Source of the DNA: Algihabitans albus
GTDB taxonomy: Bacteria > Pseudomonadota > Alphaproteobacteria > Kiloniellales > DSM-21159
Assembly: GCF_003572205.1 (NCBI RefSeq)
Contig: NZ_QXNY01000011.1
Coordinates: 1-64,000, forward strand
Length of the DNA stretch: 64,000 bases
Direction: 5' to 3'
The notes under the pieces were generated by a model, which worked only from the letters and a program-made list of their open reading frames with translations, was not told the origin of the DNA and did not search any database. Every line of letters begins with the position of its first letter. Position 1 is the stretch's first letter. Positions 46,296 through 59,196 of this stretch are shown one piece after another. The position numbers and the translations under genes were made by a program.

Positions 46296-46577
46296 ATGAA
46301 CTCTCCAGCTTTCAACCGCAAGTCCGTTCGCTTGGAGAGAGAGCCTAGGATCGCAGGCGATCCGACTGGAAGCCCCTTCGCCTGGCTTCGCGCTTTGGGA
46401 GCTTTACTCGGCCGTGCCTACAGGGCCCATTGCGCGGAAGACCAGCTCGCAGACCTGGACGAGCGTCTTCTCAGAGATATCGGCCTGACACGCCGCGAAG
46501 TCCGCAGCGCGGTCTGGGGACGCAAGCTTGCAGACTCCGGTGGGGTTCGGCTGCCAGACGAGCCAAGGCCGAGATAG
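46296..46577 (+). CDS. DUF1127 family small protein
   Basis: The 93-residue protein ends its core with QLADLDERLLRDIGLTRREV, the DUF1127 motif. This domain is found in many short alphaproteobacterial proteins, some linked to RNA binding or phosphate and carbon metabolism. A basic, tryptophan-containing stretch (FAWLRALGALLGRAYRAH) precedes it. The start is preceded by GAGGAG with ten bases of spacing. It is divergent from the ArsR gene across a palindromic site and may be its target. Confidence 0.85.
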   Translation: MNSPAFNRKSVRLEREPRIAGDPTGSPFAWLRALGALLGRAYRAHCAEDQLADLDERLLRDIGLTRREVRSAVWGRKLADSGGVRLPDEPRPR

Positions 46578-46674
46578 CGGTTCTGCCACTGTCACGAATT
46601 CGACGCCGGCTTGACAGGGCGACCACCGCTTTCCCGCTTTGACGGCAAGGCCGAGCGCTGATAGTCAGACGCTC

Positions 46675-47337
46675 ATGCAGCAGCCCGTCCGGATCGCGCC
46701 CTCCATTCTCTCCGCCGACTTCGCCAGCCTGGGGCAGGAGGTGCGTGCGGTCGACGCCGCCGGTGCCGACTATCTGCACGTGGACGTGATGGACGGCCAT
46801 TTCGTACCGAACATCACCATCGGCCCGCAGGTCGTGGCGGCGTTACGGCCACACTCGGCCAAGACCTTCGACGTGCACCTCATGATCGCGCCGGTCGACC
46901 CCTATGTGGAAGCCTTCGCCAAGGCGGGCGCCGACATCCTGACGGTCCATCCGGAAGCTGGATATCACCTGCATCGCACGCTGCAGCTCGTCAAATCCTG
47001 CGGCAAGAAGGCCGGCGTCTCGCTCAATCCAGGGACGCCCGTGTCCGTCGTCGAGCCGGTGCTGAGCGAGCTCGACCTGATCCTGGTGATGAGCGTCAAC
47101 CCCGGTTTCGGAGGGCAATCCTTCATCCCCGAGGCGCTGGAGAAGATCCGATCGCTGCGCGCGATGATCGACGCCAGCGGCCGCAAGATCGACCTGGAGG
47201 TCGATGGCGGCATCAATCGGGAGACGGCACCGCAAGCGGTCGCCGCCGGTGCCGACGTGCTGGTCGCCGGCACCGCCACCTTCATTGGCGGCCCCGAGGC
47301 TTATGCCGACAATATCCGCGCCCTGCGCGGCGCCTGA
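46675..47337 (+). CDS. rpe: Ribulose-phosphate 3-epimerase
   Basis: Rpe interconverts ribulose-5-phosphate and xylulose-5-phosphate. The 220-residue TIM-barrel protein carries [34 protein letters not shown] with metal His and Asp, [19 protein letters not shown], and [17 protein letters not shown] (phosphate loop). [19 protein letters not shown] holds the catalytic Asp. I started at the ATG at 46675; an in-frame start at 46639 adds residues unlike the family. It opens the plus-strand run with the heparinase-like gene and purH. Confidence 0.96.
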   Translation: MQQPVRIAPSILSADFASLGQEVRAVDAAGADYLHVDVMDGHFVPNITIGPQVVAALRPHSAKTFDVHLMIAPVDPYVEAFAKAGADILTVHPEAGYHLHRTLQLVKSCGKKAGVSLNPGTPVSVVEPVLSELDLILVMSVNPGFGGQSFIPEALEKIRSLRAMIDASGRKIDLEVDGGINRETAPQAVAAGADVLVAGTATFIGGPEAYADNIRALRGA

Positions 47338-47360
47338 GGCGCGGAGGCGGCGCAACAGCC

Positions 47361-49151
47361 ATGGGCGAGCGCCGCTTAGCCGAGTCCCCTGCGCCCAAGG
47401 CGCATCGCCGGCCTCGAGTCGGATCGCGACGGCAGCCAGGCTTCCTGACCCGCTGGCGCGCACTTTTGACTTTACCGCGACCTCTGTTGTTCGGGCGCCT
47501 CGCCTACGCCGCCAAGCGCCCCTTCTTCGCGCTGCCGGCCTACGACTGGACACTCGGCGGCTGCGATGCCGTAAACCCGGAAGCGACACCGCCCGATCCC
47601 TGGCCCGGCGACGTCGATGCGGGCGCCGCCCTGCTTGAGGGGCATTGGTCACTGGCTGGACAGACGCTCCTGGACCCGAACCCGCTCTGGTGCCCACCCG
47701 AAGCAGGGACGGCTTGGCTAGAGGAAGTGCATGGCTTCGCCTGGCTGCGGGATCTGCGGGCGACGGCGGGCGATACGGCCAGACGGCGCGCGCGCGAGCT
47801 GACCGAAAGCTGGCTGGCCGCCCACAGCCGTTTCGACCGGCTTGCCTGGGCGCCGCTGACCACTTCGCGCCGCCTGTCCCACTGGCTCGGCCAGTGGGAT
47901 TTCTTCGCCGCCAGCGCCGAGACGCAATTCCGTCGCGAGCTGCTGCACTCCGCAGCCCGCCAAACGCGCCATCTGGCGCGCGTGCTGCCTGCCGGTCTGG
48001 CGGGCGCGGACCTGGTTCTCGCGCTGCGGGGGCTGATCATCGCCGGCGCCTGCCTGCCAGGCTGCCTGGCGCAGATGCGCCGCGGGCTCGCCTTGCTGGA
48101 GCTGGAGCTGGCCCGTCAGATCCTGCCCGACGGCGGACAGATCGAGCGCAGTCCGGCGCATCATCTGGCCATGCTGCGCGACCTGATCGATCTGCGCGCG
48201 ACGCTGCATGGCGCGGACCAGACGGTGCCGCCCAACCTGGTGGCAGCCATCGAGTCGATGGCACCGATGTTGCGCCTTTACCAGCATGGCGACGGCGGTC
48301 TGGCCTTGTTCAACGGCAGCCTGCCGGAGCAGGGGTTCAAGGTCGACCTCGTGCTGCAACGCGCCGATGCCCGGCGGCGGCCCCGAATGTCCGCGCCGCA
48401 GAGCGGTTTTCAGCGGCTGCAAAGCGGGCGCACCTTGATCATCCTGGATGCGGGCCCACCCCCGCCGCCGGGCTCCGACCGCGCGGCCCATGCCGGCACG
48501 CTGGCCTTCGAGCTCTCGGTCGCGCGCGAACGGCTGATCGTCAACTGCGGGCCCGGCACAGCGGATCTCCCCGAAGCTTACCGCAGGCTGCTCCGCGGCA
48601 CGCCGGCCCATTCGACCCTGACTCTCGGCGATATGAATGCCTCGCCGCTTGGCCGCAGCGGCGGCATGATCGCACGCGCGGCGATTCCCTACTGCGAGCG
48701 TGACGAGGCCGAGGGTGCAGTCTGGGTCGAGGCCGCGCACGATGGCTATTCCGAGCGCTTCGGCCTTCGTCATATTCGCCGTCTCTATCTGAGCGCGGGC
48801 GGAGAGGATCTGCGCGGCGAAGACCGCTTGGAGCCGGTGGAGCGCGGCGGATCGAAGCGCGACCTGCGCTTTGCAATCCGCTTTCACCTTCATCCCGACG
48901 TTCAGGCCACGCTTCTGTCCGGCGGCGGCGCGCTGTTGCGCCTGGCCAAGGCGGGCGGCTGGCGGCTGCGCGCCAGCGGCGCGGAGATCACGCTGGAGGA
49001 TTCGGTCTACCACGGCGGCCCGGCCGAGCGACGCAGTCAGCAGGTGGTGCTCGCCGGCCTCTGTCCGCCGGAGGGGTTGAAGGTCAAATGGGCTCTGCGT
49101 CGCGAAACGAAGGGTCGCGACCCGCGGGCTCGGGGGCCACAGAGTACATGA
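47361..49151 (+). CDS. Heparinase II/III family protein
   Basis: The 596-residue protein has an alpha-helical toroid domain (LTTSRRLSHWLGQWDFF, LPDGGQIERSPAHHLAMLRD) and, from about residue 330, a heparinase II/III-like beta-sandwich (SGFQRLQSGRTLIILDAG, STLTLGDMNASPLGRSGG). Alphaproteobacteria commonly carry this gene between rpe and purH, and no signal peptide is seen. Its substrate is unproven; acidic polysaccharide is suggested by the fold, and the locus makes one from UDP-GlcA. It is spaced 13 bases from the WecA-like gene, so they may be co-translated. Confidence 0.83.
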   Translation: MGERRLAESPAPKAHRRPRVGSRRQPGFLTRWRALLTLPRPLLFGRLAYAAKRPFFALPAYDWTLGGCDAVNPEATPPDPWPGDVDAGAALLEGHWSLAGQTLLDPNPLWCPPEAGTAWLEEVHGFAWLRDLRATAGDTARRRARELTESWLAAHSRFDRLAWAPLTTSRRLSHWLGQWDFFAASAETQFRRELLHSAARQTRHLARVLPAGLAGADLVLALRGLIIAGACLPGCLAQMRRGLALLELELARQILPDGGQIERSPAHHLAMLRDLIDLRATLHGADQTVPPNLVAAIESMAPMLRLYQHGDGGLALFNGSLPEQGFKVDLVLQRADARRRPRMSAPQSGFQRLQSGRTLIILDAGPPPPPGSDRAAHAGTLAFELSVARERLIVNCGPGTADLPEAYRRLLRGTPAHSTLTLGDMNASPLGRSGGMIARAAIPYCERDEAEGAVWVEAAHDGYSERFGLRHIRRLYLSAGGEDLRGEDRLEPVERGGSKRDLRFAIRFHLHPDVQATLLSGGGALLRLAKAGGWRLRASGAEITLEDSVYHGGPAERRSQQVVLAGLCPPEGLKVKWALRRETKGRDPRARGPQST

Positions 49152-49164
49152 ACTGGATTGGGTC

Positions 49165-50193
49165 ATGATCGAGATGGCGCCGACGCCGGCCGCCGCTGTC
49201 GCCGCCGCCGGCCTGCTGGCCCTCTTCGTCTGGTGGGCGATCGGCCGTATTCTGCCGAAGCTGCGCGAGATCGCGCTGGACCGACCGAACGCCCGCTCCA
49301 GCCACAGTCAGCCGACCCCGCGAGGCGGCGGTCTGCCCCTGGTCGGCGGCTTCTTGCTGGTTCTGGCGCTCTGGGGGCTCGTCTTCGGCAGCACCGGTTT
49401 GCCCGGTCTCTGGACCGTGCTGGCCGGCGCAGTGCTGTTAGCCATGGTGTCCTGGAGAGACGATCAGGAAAGCTTGCCGGCCGGCCTCCGCTTCTCCGTA
49501 CAGTTGGCCGCCGTGCTGCTGGCGATCGGCGGTATGGTCGGCGCGCAACCGGCGACCCAAGGCTTGCTGCCGCTCTGGGCCGACCTGGTCTTCACGGCGC
49601 TGCTTTGGATTTGGTTCATCAATCTCTTCAACTTCATGGACGGGATCGACGGCCTCTCTGCGGTCGAGGCCCTTTCCATCTCGCTGGGCGTGGTCGTGCT
49701 CGCCTTGCTCGGCGACTGGCCCTTGGCCACGGTGGTCCTGGCACTCTTGTTGATCGGCGCGGTCGCTGGTTTCCTGCCCTGGAACTGGCATCGGGCGCAG
49801 GTCTTTCTCGGCGATGTCGGATCCGTGCCGCTCGGCTTCCTGCTCGGCTGGCTGCTGGTGATCGCCGCCGGCGAGGGCGCCTGGGCGTCCGCCCTGATCT
49901 TGCCCGCCTACTACTGGGCCGATGCCACCACCACACTGCTGCTAAGGCTGATGCAAGGCCAACCGCCCTGGCGCGCCCACCGCAGCCATGCCTACCAGCG
50001 CGCCGTGGAACGCAAGCTGACCCACGGGAGCTGCAGCCTGGCCATCGGCGGCTTCAATCTCCTGCTGCTGGCACTGGCCGTCGCGGCGGAGCTGTGGCAG
50101 CCCTGGGTACCCTTGGCCGTCGCGGCCTTGCTGACCGGCGCCTTTCTAATCTGGCTGCGCGGCGGCGTTGCACGGGCCCCGGATTCGGTGTAG
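49165..50193 (+). CDS. Polyprenyl-phosphate sugar-1-phosphate transferase, WecA/TagO/MraY family
   Basis: The 342-residue protein has about 10-11 membrane helices. The family motifs are LDRPNARSSHSQPTPRGGG (cytoplasmic loop 1), NLFNFMDGIDGLSAVEAL (the metal-binding DxxxD-type loop), FLGDVGSVPLGFLLGW, and RAHRSHAYQRAVERK (late basic loop with His). These enzymes transfer GlcNAc- or MurNAc-type phosphate to undecaprenyl phosphate. It is the second initiating enzyme in the window, of the other structural class from the one at 4027. The donor is unknown, and the neighbours do not settle it. Confidence 0.85.
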   Translation: MIEMAPTPAAAVAAAGLLALFVWWAIGRILPKLREIALDRPNARSSHSQPTPRGGGLPLVGGFLLVLALWGLVFGSTGLPGLWTVLAGAVLLAMVSWRDDQESLPAGLRFSVQLAAVLLAIGGMVGAQPATQGLLPLWADLVFTALLWIWFINLFNFMDGIDGLSAVEALSISLGVVVLALLGDWPLATVVLALLLIGAVAGFLPWNWHRAQVFLGDVGSVPLGFLLGWLLVIAAGEGAWASALILPAYYWADATTTLLLRLMQGQPPWRAHRSHAYQRAVERKLTHGSCSLAIGGFNLLLLALAVAAELWQPWVPLAVAALLTGAFLIWLRGGVARAPDSV

Positions 50194-50244
50194 CCCCGCC
50201 AGCCATACCTTCAAAAACCTGACCGAACGCAGAGCGACCGACCG

Positions 50245-51849
<1,605 letters not shown>

Positions 51850-52120
51850 TTGTGACAGGAAGCTTTGTCATTCCCCCGTCTCTCTTCGACGGACGCATGG
51901 CATGGCTTCAGACAGCCGGTTGCACTGCAGCGCGAGGCTGCTAAAGTGCGCCGCGCTGCGGAGCCGGATCGGGTATCGGACCGGTGCCTAAGCAGAGATT
52001 TTCCTGGCGATGAGCGGCCTGTCTCCTTGACTGCCTTACGGCGGACTCCCGGAGGCGGCACCGGTCCCGCCTCTCCCCACGGCTCGGTCTCCTGAGCCCA
52101 ATCATCGAGCGAAAGCACGC

Positions 52121-53317
<1,197 letters not shown>

Positions 53318-53320
53318 ATC

Positions 53321-54196
53321 ATGGCCGTTCTGGTTGACGAAAACACCAAGGTGATCTGTCAGGGCTTCACCGGAGCTCAGGGCACCTTCCATTCCGAGCA
53401 GGCCATCGCCTACGGCACCAAGATGGTCGGTGGCGTGACGCCGAATAAGGGCGGTACCAGCCATCTCGATCTTCCGGTCTTCGACACCGTGGCCGAAGCG
53501 GTCAGCGAAACCGCCGCCGACGCCAGCGTGATCTACGTTCCGCCGCCCTTCGCGGCCGACGCGATTCTGGAAGCGATCGACGCCGGCGTTCGTCTCGCGG
53601 TCTGCATCACCGAGGGCATCCCGGTTCAGGACATGATCAAGGTGAAGCGGCGCCTGGTAGAGTCCGACACCCGGCTGATCGGCCCGAACTGTCCGGGCGT
53701 CATCACGCCGGATGCCTGCAAGATCGGCATCATGCCCGGTCACATCCACCAGCGTGGCAAGATCGGGATCGTCTCCCGCTCCGGCACCCTGACCTATGAG
53801 GCCGTGGCACAGACCACCGCCGCCGGACTCGGTCAGTCGACTTGCATCGGCATCGGCGGCGATCCGGTCAATGGGACCGACTTCGTCGATTGCCTGAAGA
53901 TGTTCCTGGAAGACCCGGAGACCGAAGGAATCATCATGATCGGCGAGATCGGCGGCGACGCCGAGGTCAAGGGAGCCGAGTTCCTGGCCGAGTCGAGCGT
54001 CAAGAAGCCGACCGTCGGCTTCATCGCGGGCGTCACCGCGCCGCCCGGCCGGCGCATGGGACATGCGGGCGCAGTGGTCTCGGGCGGCAAGGATACGGCG
54101 GAATACAAGATCGCCGCGCTGCGCGAGGCTGGCATCCACGTCGCGGAGTCTCCGGCCAGCTTGGGCAGCACGATGGTCACCGCTTTCGGGAGCTGA
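53321..54196 (+). CDS. sucD: Succinyl-CoA synthetase subunit alpha
   Basis: SucD binds CoA and carries the phosphohistidine. The 291-residue protein has [20 protein letters not shown] for CoA binding, [40 protein letters not shown], and [20 protein letters not shown] with the active His in RRMGHAGA. It follows sucC by three bases. A 205-base gap separates it from sucA, with no gene in it but some AT-richer sequence (about 54241-54300), so sucA may also have a promoter of its own. Confidence 0.97.
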   Translation: MAVLVDENTKVICQGFTGAQGTFHSEQAIAYGTKMVGGVTPNKGGTSHLDLPVFDTVAEAVSETAADASVIYVPPPFAADAILEAIDAGVRLAVCITEGIPVQDMIKVKRRLVESDTRLIGPNCPGVITPDACKIGIMPGHIHQRGKIGIVSRSGTLTYEAVAQTTAAGLGQSTCIGIGGDPVNGTDFVDCLKMFLEDPETEGIIMIGEIGGDAEVKGAEFLAESSVKKPTVGFIAGVTAPPGRRMGHAGAVVSGGKDTAEYKIAALREAGIHVAESPASLGSTMVTAFGS

Positions 54197-54401
54197 GCCT
54201 TGTAACATGGGCGAACAAGGCGCAGCTTCGCCCTGTAGGATGTTAACGGAATGGTGTCGCGCTCGCTGTTTAATGGGGCGCAACACAAGCGCATGGTGGC
54301 TCTCGCCACCGTAAACCAGGACACGGCGGCCCCGGCCGCCAATAGACGAACGAAGGGCGGCGGGGGCCGTCTCGGCGGACCGGCCCAGCCGAAAGACACG
54401 C

Positions 54402-57389
54402 ATGACGGACTCTGCCCGCGCCTCCCAAGACCCGGACGAAGCCTCGCTATTGCTCGGTCCGGGAGCGAACCAGCTCTTCGACCTCTACGATTCCTATCAA
54501 GCCGATCCGGGGTCCCTGGATGCGGGCTGGCGCAAGTTCTTCGACGATTTGGACGAGGGTGCGCGGCGTCTGCTGACCGGCGATCTCGACCGCCCCGCGT
54601 CGTCCAGCGCAGGCAACGGTGCGATGGCGCCCGTCCAAGCCAACCATCCGGTGCCGAGCGGAGATGCGCTGTCGACCGATCGCGTGCGCCAAGCGACGGT
54701 CGATTCGATCCGCGCCCTCATGCTGATCCGCGCATATCGGGTGCGCGGTCATCTCGAGGCCGAGTTGGACCCGCTGGGCCTGGCACAGCGCGTCGCACAC
54801 CCGGAACTGGACCCGATGTCCTACGGCTTCGCGGAAGCCGACCTGGACCGCCCGATCTTCATCGACGGCGTTCTGGGCCGGGAAGTCGCGACCCTGCATG
54901 AGATCGTCGAGATCTGCCGCATCATCTACTGCGGTTCGATCGGCGTCGAGTTCATGCACATCCAGGACCCCGATCAGAAGCGCTGGATCCAGGAGCGTAT
55001 CGAGAACGAGGCGCTCAACAGGACCAGCTTCACCGTTCCGGGCAAGCGCGCGATCCTGGAACGCCTGACGGCAGCCGAGACCTTCGAGCAGTTCCTCGAC
55101 AAGAAATATACCGGAACCAAGCGCTTCGGGCTGGAAGGAGCCGAGGCCATGATTCCGGGTCTCGAGCAGATCCTGAAGCGCGGCGGCCAGTTGGGCCTGA
55201 AGGAGGTGGTTCTGGGCATGCCGCACCGCGGCAGGCTCAACGTCCTGGCCAACTTCATGGGCAAGCCCTACCAGGCCATCTTCCACGAGTTTCGCGGAGG
55301 CGCGGCGCACCCGGAGGACGTCGGCGGCTCGGGCGACGTGAAGTACCACCTCGGCACCTCCAGCGACCGGGAGTTCGACGGAAACACCGTTCACCTGTCG
55401 CTGACCGCCAACCCGTCGCACCTGGAGGCAGTCAATCCGGTCGTGGTGGGCAAGGTACGCGCCAAGCAGATGCAGCACGGCGACAGCGACCGCACCCAGG
55501 TCATGGCGCTGCTGCTGCACGGCGACGCCGCCTTTGCCGGCCAGGGTCTGGTGCCGGAAACCCTCGACCTGTCCGAGCTCAAGGGCTACCGCATCGGCGG
55601 GACGATCCATTTCATCGTCAACAACCAGATCGGCTTTACCACCAATCCGGTCAACGCCCGCTCGGGTCCCTATTGCTCCGACGTAGCCAAGATCATCCAG
55701 GCGCCGATTTTCCACGTGAACGGCGATGACGTGGAGGCGGTGGTGCATGTGGCGCGGATTGCCACGGAGTTCCGCCAGACCTTCAAGAAGGATGTCGTCA
55801 TCGACATGTTCTGCTACCGCAGACATGGCCACAACGAAGGCGACGAGCCGGCCTTTACCCAACCCTTGATGTACGACCGCATCAAGAAACATACGACGGT
55901 GCGTACGGTCTATGCGGAACGGCTGGTCCGCGAAGGCGTGGTCGCCGAAGGCGAAGCAGAGACCATCGTACGCGAGATGTGGGAGCGGCTCGACCGCGAC
56001 TTCGATGCTGCGAAGTCCTACAAACCCAACCGGGCCGACTGGTTCGAAGGCGCCTGGGCCGGCTTCGACAAGGCGCGCGGCTATGACGCCCGGCGCGGCA
56101 AGACCGCGGTGCCCCTGAAGACCCTGCGGCAGATCGGCGAGACGCTGACCCAAGTGCCCGAGGGCTTCAACATCAACCGGAAGATCGCCCGGCAGCTCGA
56201 AGCCAAGAAAGCGATGATCTCCTCGGGCGAGGGAATCGACTGGGCAACGGCCGAGGCCCTGGCCTTCGGCACGCTGGTGCAGGAAGGCCAATCGGTGCGC
56301 TTTACGGGCCAGGATTCAAACCGAGGCACCTTCTCGCAGCGGCACGCCGCCTGGATCGATCAGAAGACCGAGGCGACCTACAAGCCGCTGGAGCACATCA
56401 GTGAAGACCAGGGCAAGGTCGAGATCATCGACAGCCCCTTGAGCGAGCTCGCCGTTCTCGGTTTCGAGTACGGCTACTCCTTGGCTGAACCGCAGGCACT
56501 GGTGCTCTGGGAGGCGCAGTTCGGCGACTTCGTGAACGGCGCGCAGATCATCATCGATCAGTTCATCGCCTCGGGCGAGGCGAAGTGGCTGCGCATGTCA
56601 GGGCTGGTGATGCTGCTGCCTCACGGTTACGAAGGTCAGGGGCCGGAGCATTCCTCGGCACGCCTCGAGCGCTTCCTGCAGCTTTGCGGCGAGGACAATA
56701 TCCAGGTGGTCAACTGCACCACCCCAGCCAACTACTTCCATGCCCTGCGCCGGCAGATTCATCGCAACTTCCGCAAGCCGCTGGTGGTCTTCACACCGAA
56801 ATCGCTGCTGCGGTACAAGCGGGCGGTGTCCAGCCTGGCCGATATGGCCGGTCAAAGTTCCTTCCATCGCATCCTCACCGAACCGAAGCTGCCCAGCAAG
56901 AAGTCGAAGGCGCGGCAGGTCGTGTTCTGCTCCGGCAAGGTCTACTACGACCTTCTGGAAGAGCGGGAGAAGCGCGGTCAGGACGACGTCCACATCCTGC
57001 GGCTGGAGCAGCTTTACCCCTTCCCCGCCGACGCCCTCGTTCAGGAGTTGGAAGGTTACGAGCATTGCGAGCTGGTCTGGTGCCAGGAGGAGCCGCGCAA
57101 CATGGGCGCCTGGTCCTTCGCGGCGGAGTTCATCGAGGAGATCGCCGCGGACCTGGGCTTCAAGCAGCCGCGCCCGCGCTACGCGGGCCGCCGCGTGGCC
57201 GCTTCCCCTGCGACCGGCCAGCACTCGCGCCACGTCGAGCAACAAGCCGAACTGGTCGACAAAGCCTTGACCGTCGGCTTGCCGCATCTCGGCCGGATCG
57301 CCTCGCGCAAAGCGGACGAAGCCGGACAGACAGGGGCAGCGAACAGTTCGCCCAAGCAGGGCGGGAAGACCAAACAGGCGGCTGAGTAA
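54402..57389 (+). CDS. sucA: 2-oxoglutarate dehydrogenase E1 component
   Basis: This thiamine-diphosphate enzyme decarboxylates 2-oxoglutarate. The 995-residue protein starts with the N-terminal SLLLGPGANQLFDLYDSYQ segment that contacts E2. It has GMPHRGRLNVLANFMGKP, LHGDAAFAGQGLVPETLDLS (TPP/Mg region), FVNNQIGFTTNP-like sequence in HFIVNNQIGFTTNPV, YRRHGHNEGDEPAFTQPLMY, and FSQRHAAWIDQ in the C-terminal half. The length is normal for E1. A long hairpin lies between it and sucB. Confidence 0.97.
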   Translation: MTDSARASQDPDEASLLLGPGANQLFDLYDSYQADPGSLDAGWRKFFDDLDEGARRLLTGDLDRPASSSAGNGAMAPVQANHPVPSGDALSTDRVRQATVDSIRALMLIRAYRVRGHLEAELDPLGLAQRVAHPELDPMSYGFAEADLDRPIFIDGVLGREVATLHEIVEICRIIYCGSIGVEFMHIQDPDQKRWIQERIENEALNRTSFTVPGKRAILERLTAAETFEQFLDKKYTGTKRFGLEGAEAMIPGLEQILKRGGQLGLKEVVLGMPHRGRLNVLANFMGKPYQAIFHEFRGGAAHPEDVGGSGDVKYHLGTSSDREFDGNTVHLSLTANPSHLEAVNPVVVGKVRAKQMQHGDSDRTQVMALLLHGDAAFAGQGLVPETLDLSELKGYRIGGTIHFIVNNQIGFTTNPVNARSGPYCSDVAKIIQAPIFHVNGDDVEAVVHVARIATEFRQTFKKDVVIDMFCYRRHGHNEGDEPAFTQPLMYDRIKKHTTVRTVYAERLVREGVVAEGEAETIVREMWERLDRDFDAAKSYKPNRADWFEGAWAGFDKARGYDARRGKTAVPLKTLRQIGETLTQVPEGFNINRKIARQLEAKKAMISSGEGIDWATAEALAFGTLVQEGQSVRFTGQDSNRGTFSQRHAAWIDQKTEATYKPLEHISEDQGKVEIIDSPLSELAVLGFEYGYSLAEPQALVLWEAQFGDFVNGAQIIIDQFIASGEAKWLRMSGLVMLLPHGYEGQGPEHSSARLERFLQLCGEDNIQVVNCTTPANYFHALRRQIHRNFRKPLVVFTPKSLLRYKRAVSSLADMAGQSSFHRILTEPKLPSKKSKARQVVFCSGKVYYDLLEEREKRGQDDVHILRLEQLYPFPADALVQELEGYEHCELVWCQEEPRNMGAWSFAAEFIEEIAADLGFKQPRPRYAGRRVAASPATGQHSRHVEQQAELVDKALTVGLPHLGRIASRKADEAGQTGAANSSPKQGGKTKQAAE

Positions 57390-57401
57390 GTTGATCCTGG
57401 G

Positions 57402-57437
57402 CCGCTAACGGGCCCTGAGGCAACTGCCCGTTAGCGG
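57402..57437 (+). other. Strong hairpin between sucA and sucB
   Basis: CCGCTAACGGGC (57402-57413) pairs perfectly with GCCCGTTAGCGG (57426-57437) across a 12-base loop. Three further base pairs, one of them G-U, extend the base. It starts 12 bases after the sucA stop and ends 52 before the sucB start. No T-run follows, so it is more likely an mRNA-stabilising or processing element, or a partial attenuator, than a terminator. Confidence 0.6.
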
Positions 57438-57489
57438 TCCTGGACACGTTGGGCGGCCAACCGGGAAGCCGCGTAGGAGAAGGTGGAAG

Positions 57490-59196
57490 ATGGCGAGCGA
57501 GATCAAGGTCCCCAGCCTCGGCGAGTCCGTGACCGAGGCCACCATCGGCCAGTGGCTGAAGCAGGTCGGCGACGACGTCGCGGCCGACGAGGCGGTGGTG
57601 GAACTGGAGACCGACAAGGTCACTCTGGAGGTGAATGCGCCCGAAGCCGGCGTCCTCAGCGAGATCCTGGCCGGAGAGGGCGACAATGTCGAGGTCGGCG
57701 CACTGCTGGCCCGCATCGGCGAAGGCAACGGCACGGCCGCCAAGATGCCGGCCGACAAGGCGCCGTCTGCGCCTGCGCCCACAACGGCCGAAGCGCAAGC
57801 TCCAGCGGCCCCGTCAACGACACCGCCGGCAGCGACCGGCGGCAACGGGCAAAGCATCGACGTTCCGGTGCCCAGCCTTGGCGAGTCGGTCACCGAGGCG
57901 ACCGTTGCCAAGTGGCTCAAGAATGCCGGTGAAGCCGTGAAGGCCGATGAAGCGATCGCCGAGCTGGAAACCGACAAGGTGACGCTGGAAGTCAACGCAC
58001 CGGCCGACGGCGTGCTCAGCGAGATCCTGGCCGAGGAGGACTCGACCGTCGAAGCAGGCGGACTGCTGGCTCGCATCTCTGCCGGCGGCGGAGCAGGTGC
58101 TGCCACGGCGCCAGCACCAGCTACGGACACGACGACGGACGCCAAGGCACCAGTAGTCGCGGCGACGGCAACCGCACCCTCAACCGCTGACCGGCTGGAC
58201 CCTGCCGCCGTGGCGCGCAGCGGCGCCGGCGGAAAGATCACCGCTTCGGATCTGCGCGGCTGGCTGTCGGATCAGACGCCACCATCAGCGCAGCACCTCT
58301 CCCCGGCCGTTCAGCGCTTGGTGGAACAGCACGCACTCGATGCCGGTCTGATCGAAGCGACCGGGCCGCGGGGACGCATCACCAAGGAAGACGTGCTCGA
58401 CGTGATCGAGGGCCGCAAGCCCCTGCGCAGCCGCGCAGCGCCGGCCCCGACTTCGGCGCCCACAGCCAAGGCACCGCCCCTCTCCGGCGAAGACGGCCCG
58501 CGTGAAAAGCGGGTCAAGATGACCAAGCTGCGCCAGACCATCGCCCGCCGCCTGAAGGAAGCACAGAACACCGCGGCGATGCTGACGACCTTCAACGAAA
58601 TCGACATGGGCGGCGTCATGGCGCTGCGCAGCCGGCACAAGGAGGCCTTCGAGAAGAAGCACGGGGTCAAGCTCGGCTTCATGTCCTTCTTCGCCAAGGC
58701 CTGTGTCGCGGCGCTGGAGGCCTTCCCGGCGGTCAACGCCAGGATCGACGGCGATGAGATCGTCTACAACAAGTTCTTCGACATCGGCATGGCCGTCTCC
58801 ACGCCGCAAGGCCTGATGGTTCCGATTATCCGCGACTGCGACGCCAAGTCCTTTGCCGCTGTGGAAGCAGAACTGGGCGACGTAGCGGGCCGCGCGCGCG
58901 ACGGCAAGATCAAGATGGAGGAATTGCAGGGCGGTAGTTTTTCCATCACCAACGGCGGCATTTTCGGTTCTCTGCTCTCCACCCCGATCCTCAATCCGCC
59001 GCAAGCCGGGATCCTCGGGCTACACAAGATCGAGGAGCGGCCCATCGCTCTGAAGGGCGAGGTCGCGATCCGTCCGATGATGTACGTGGCGCTGTCCTAC
59101 GACCACCGTCTGGTCGACGGCCGCGAGGCTGTGGGCTTCCTGGTCAAGGTCAAGCAAGCCATCGAAGATCCGGAAACGCTGCTGTTGGAGCTCTAG
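57490..59196 (+). CDS. sucB: Dihydrolipoyl succinyltransferase (E2) with two lipoyl domains
   Basis: SucB forms the core of the 2-oxoglutarate dehydrogenase complex. The 568-residue protein is longer than the 400-430 residues usual for this subunit because it has two lipoyl domains. Each has [11 protein letters not shown] with the lipoylated Lys43 and Lys163, and they are joined by Ala/Pro-rich linkers. A peripheral-subunit-binding domain ([19 protein letters not shown]) follows, then the catalytic domain with [14 protein letters not shown] and active-site His539 and Asp543. No lpd gene follows; the stop codon lies in the first CTAG of repeat copy B. Confidence 0.95.
   Translation: MASEIKVPSLGESVTEATIGQWLKQVGDDVAADEAVVELETDKVTLEVNAPEAGVLSEILAGEGDNVEVGALLARIGEGNGTAAKMPADKAPSAPAPTTAEAQAPAAPSTTPPAATGGNGQSIDVPVPSLGESVTEATVAKWLKNAGEAVKADEAIAELETDKVTLEVNAPADGVLSEILAEEDSTVEAGGLLARISAGGGAGAATAPAPATDTTTDAKAPVVAATATAPSTADRLDPAAVARSGAGGKITASDLRGWLSDQTPPSAQHLSPAVQRLVEQHALDAGLIEATGPRGRITKEDVLDVIEGRKPLRSRAAPAPTSAPTAKAPPLSGEDGPREKRVKMTKLRQTIARRLKEAQNTAAMLTTFNEIDMGGVMALRSRHKEAFEKKHGVKLGFMSFFAKACVAALEAFPAVNARIDGDEIVYNKFFDIGMAVSTPQGLMVPIIRDCDAKSFAAVEAELGDVAGRARDGKIKMEELQGGSFSITNGGIFGSLLSTPILNPPQAGILGLHKIEERPIALKGEVAIRPMMYVALSYDHRLVDGREAVGFLVKVKQAIEDPETLLLEL

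Noticed and set aside
51853-51870. Short inverted repeat TGACA/TGTCA after purH as terminator
   Set aside because: Only five base pairs and no T-run; too weak to call.
54447-56291. Open frame of about 614 codons antisense to sucA
   Set aside because: Same reason: full overlap with a certain gene, with His/Arg/Gln-rich translation typical of shadow frames.
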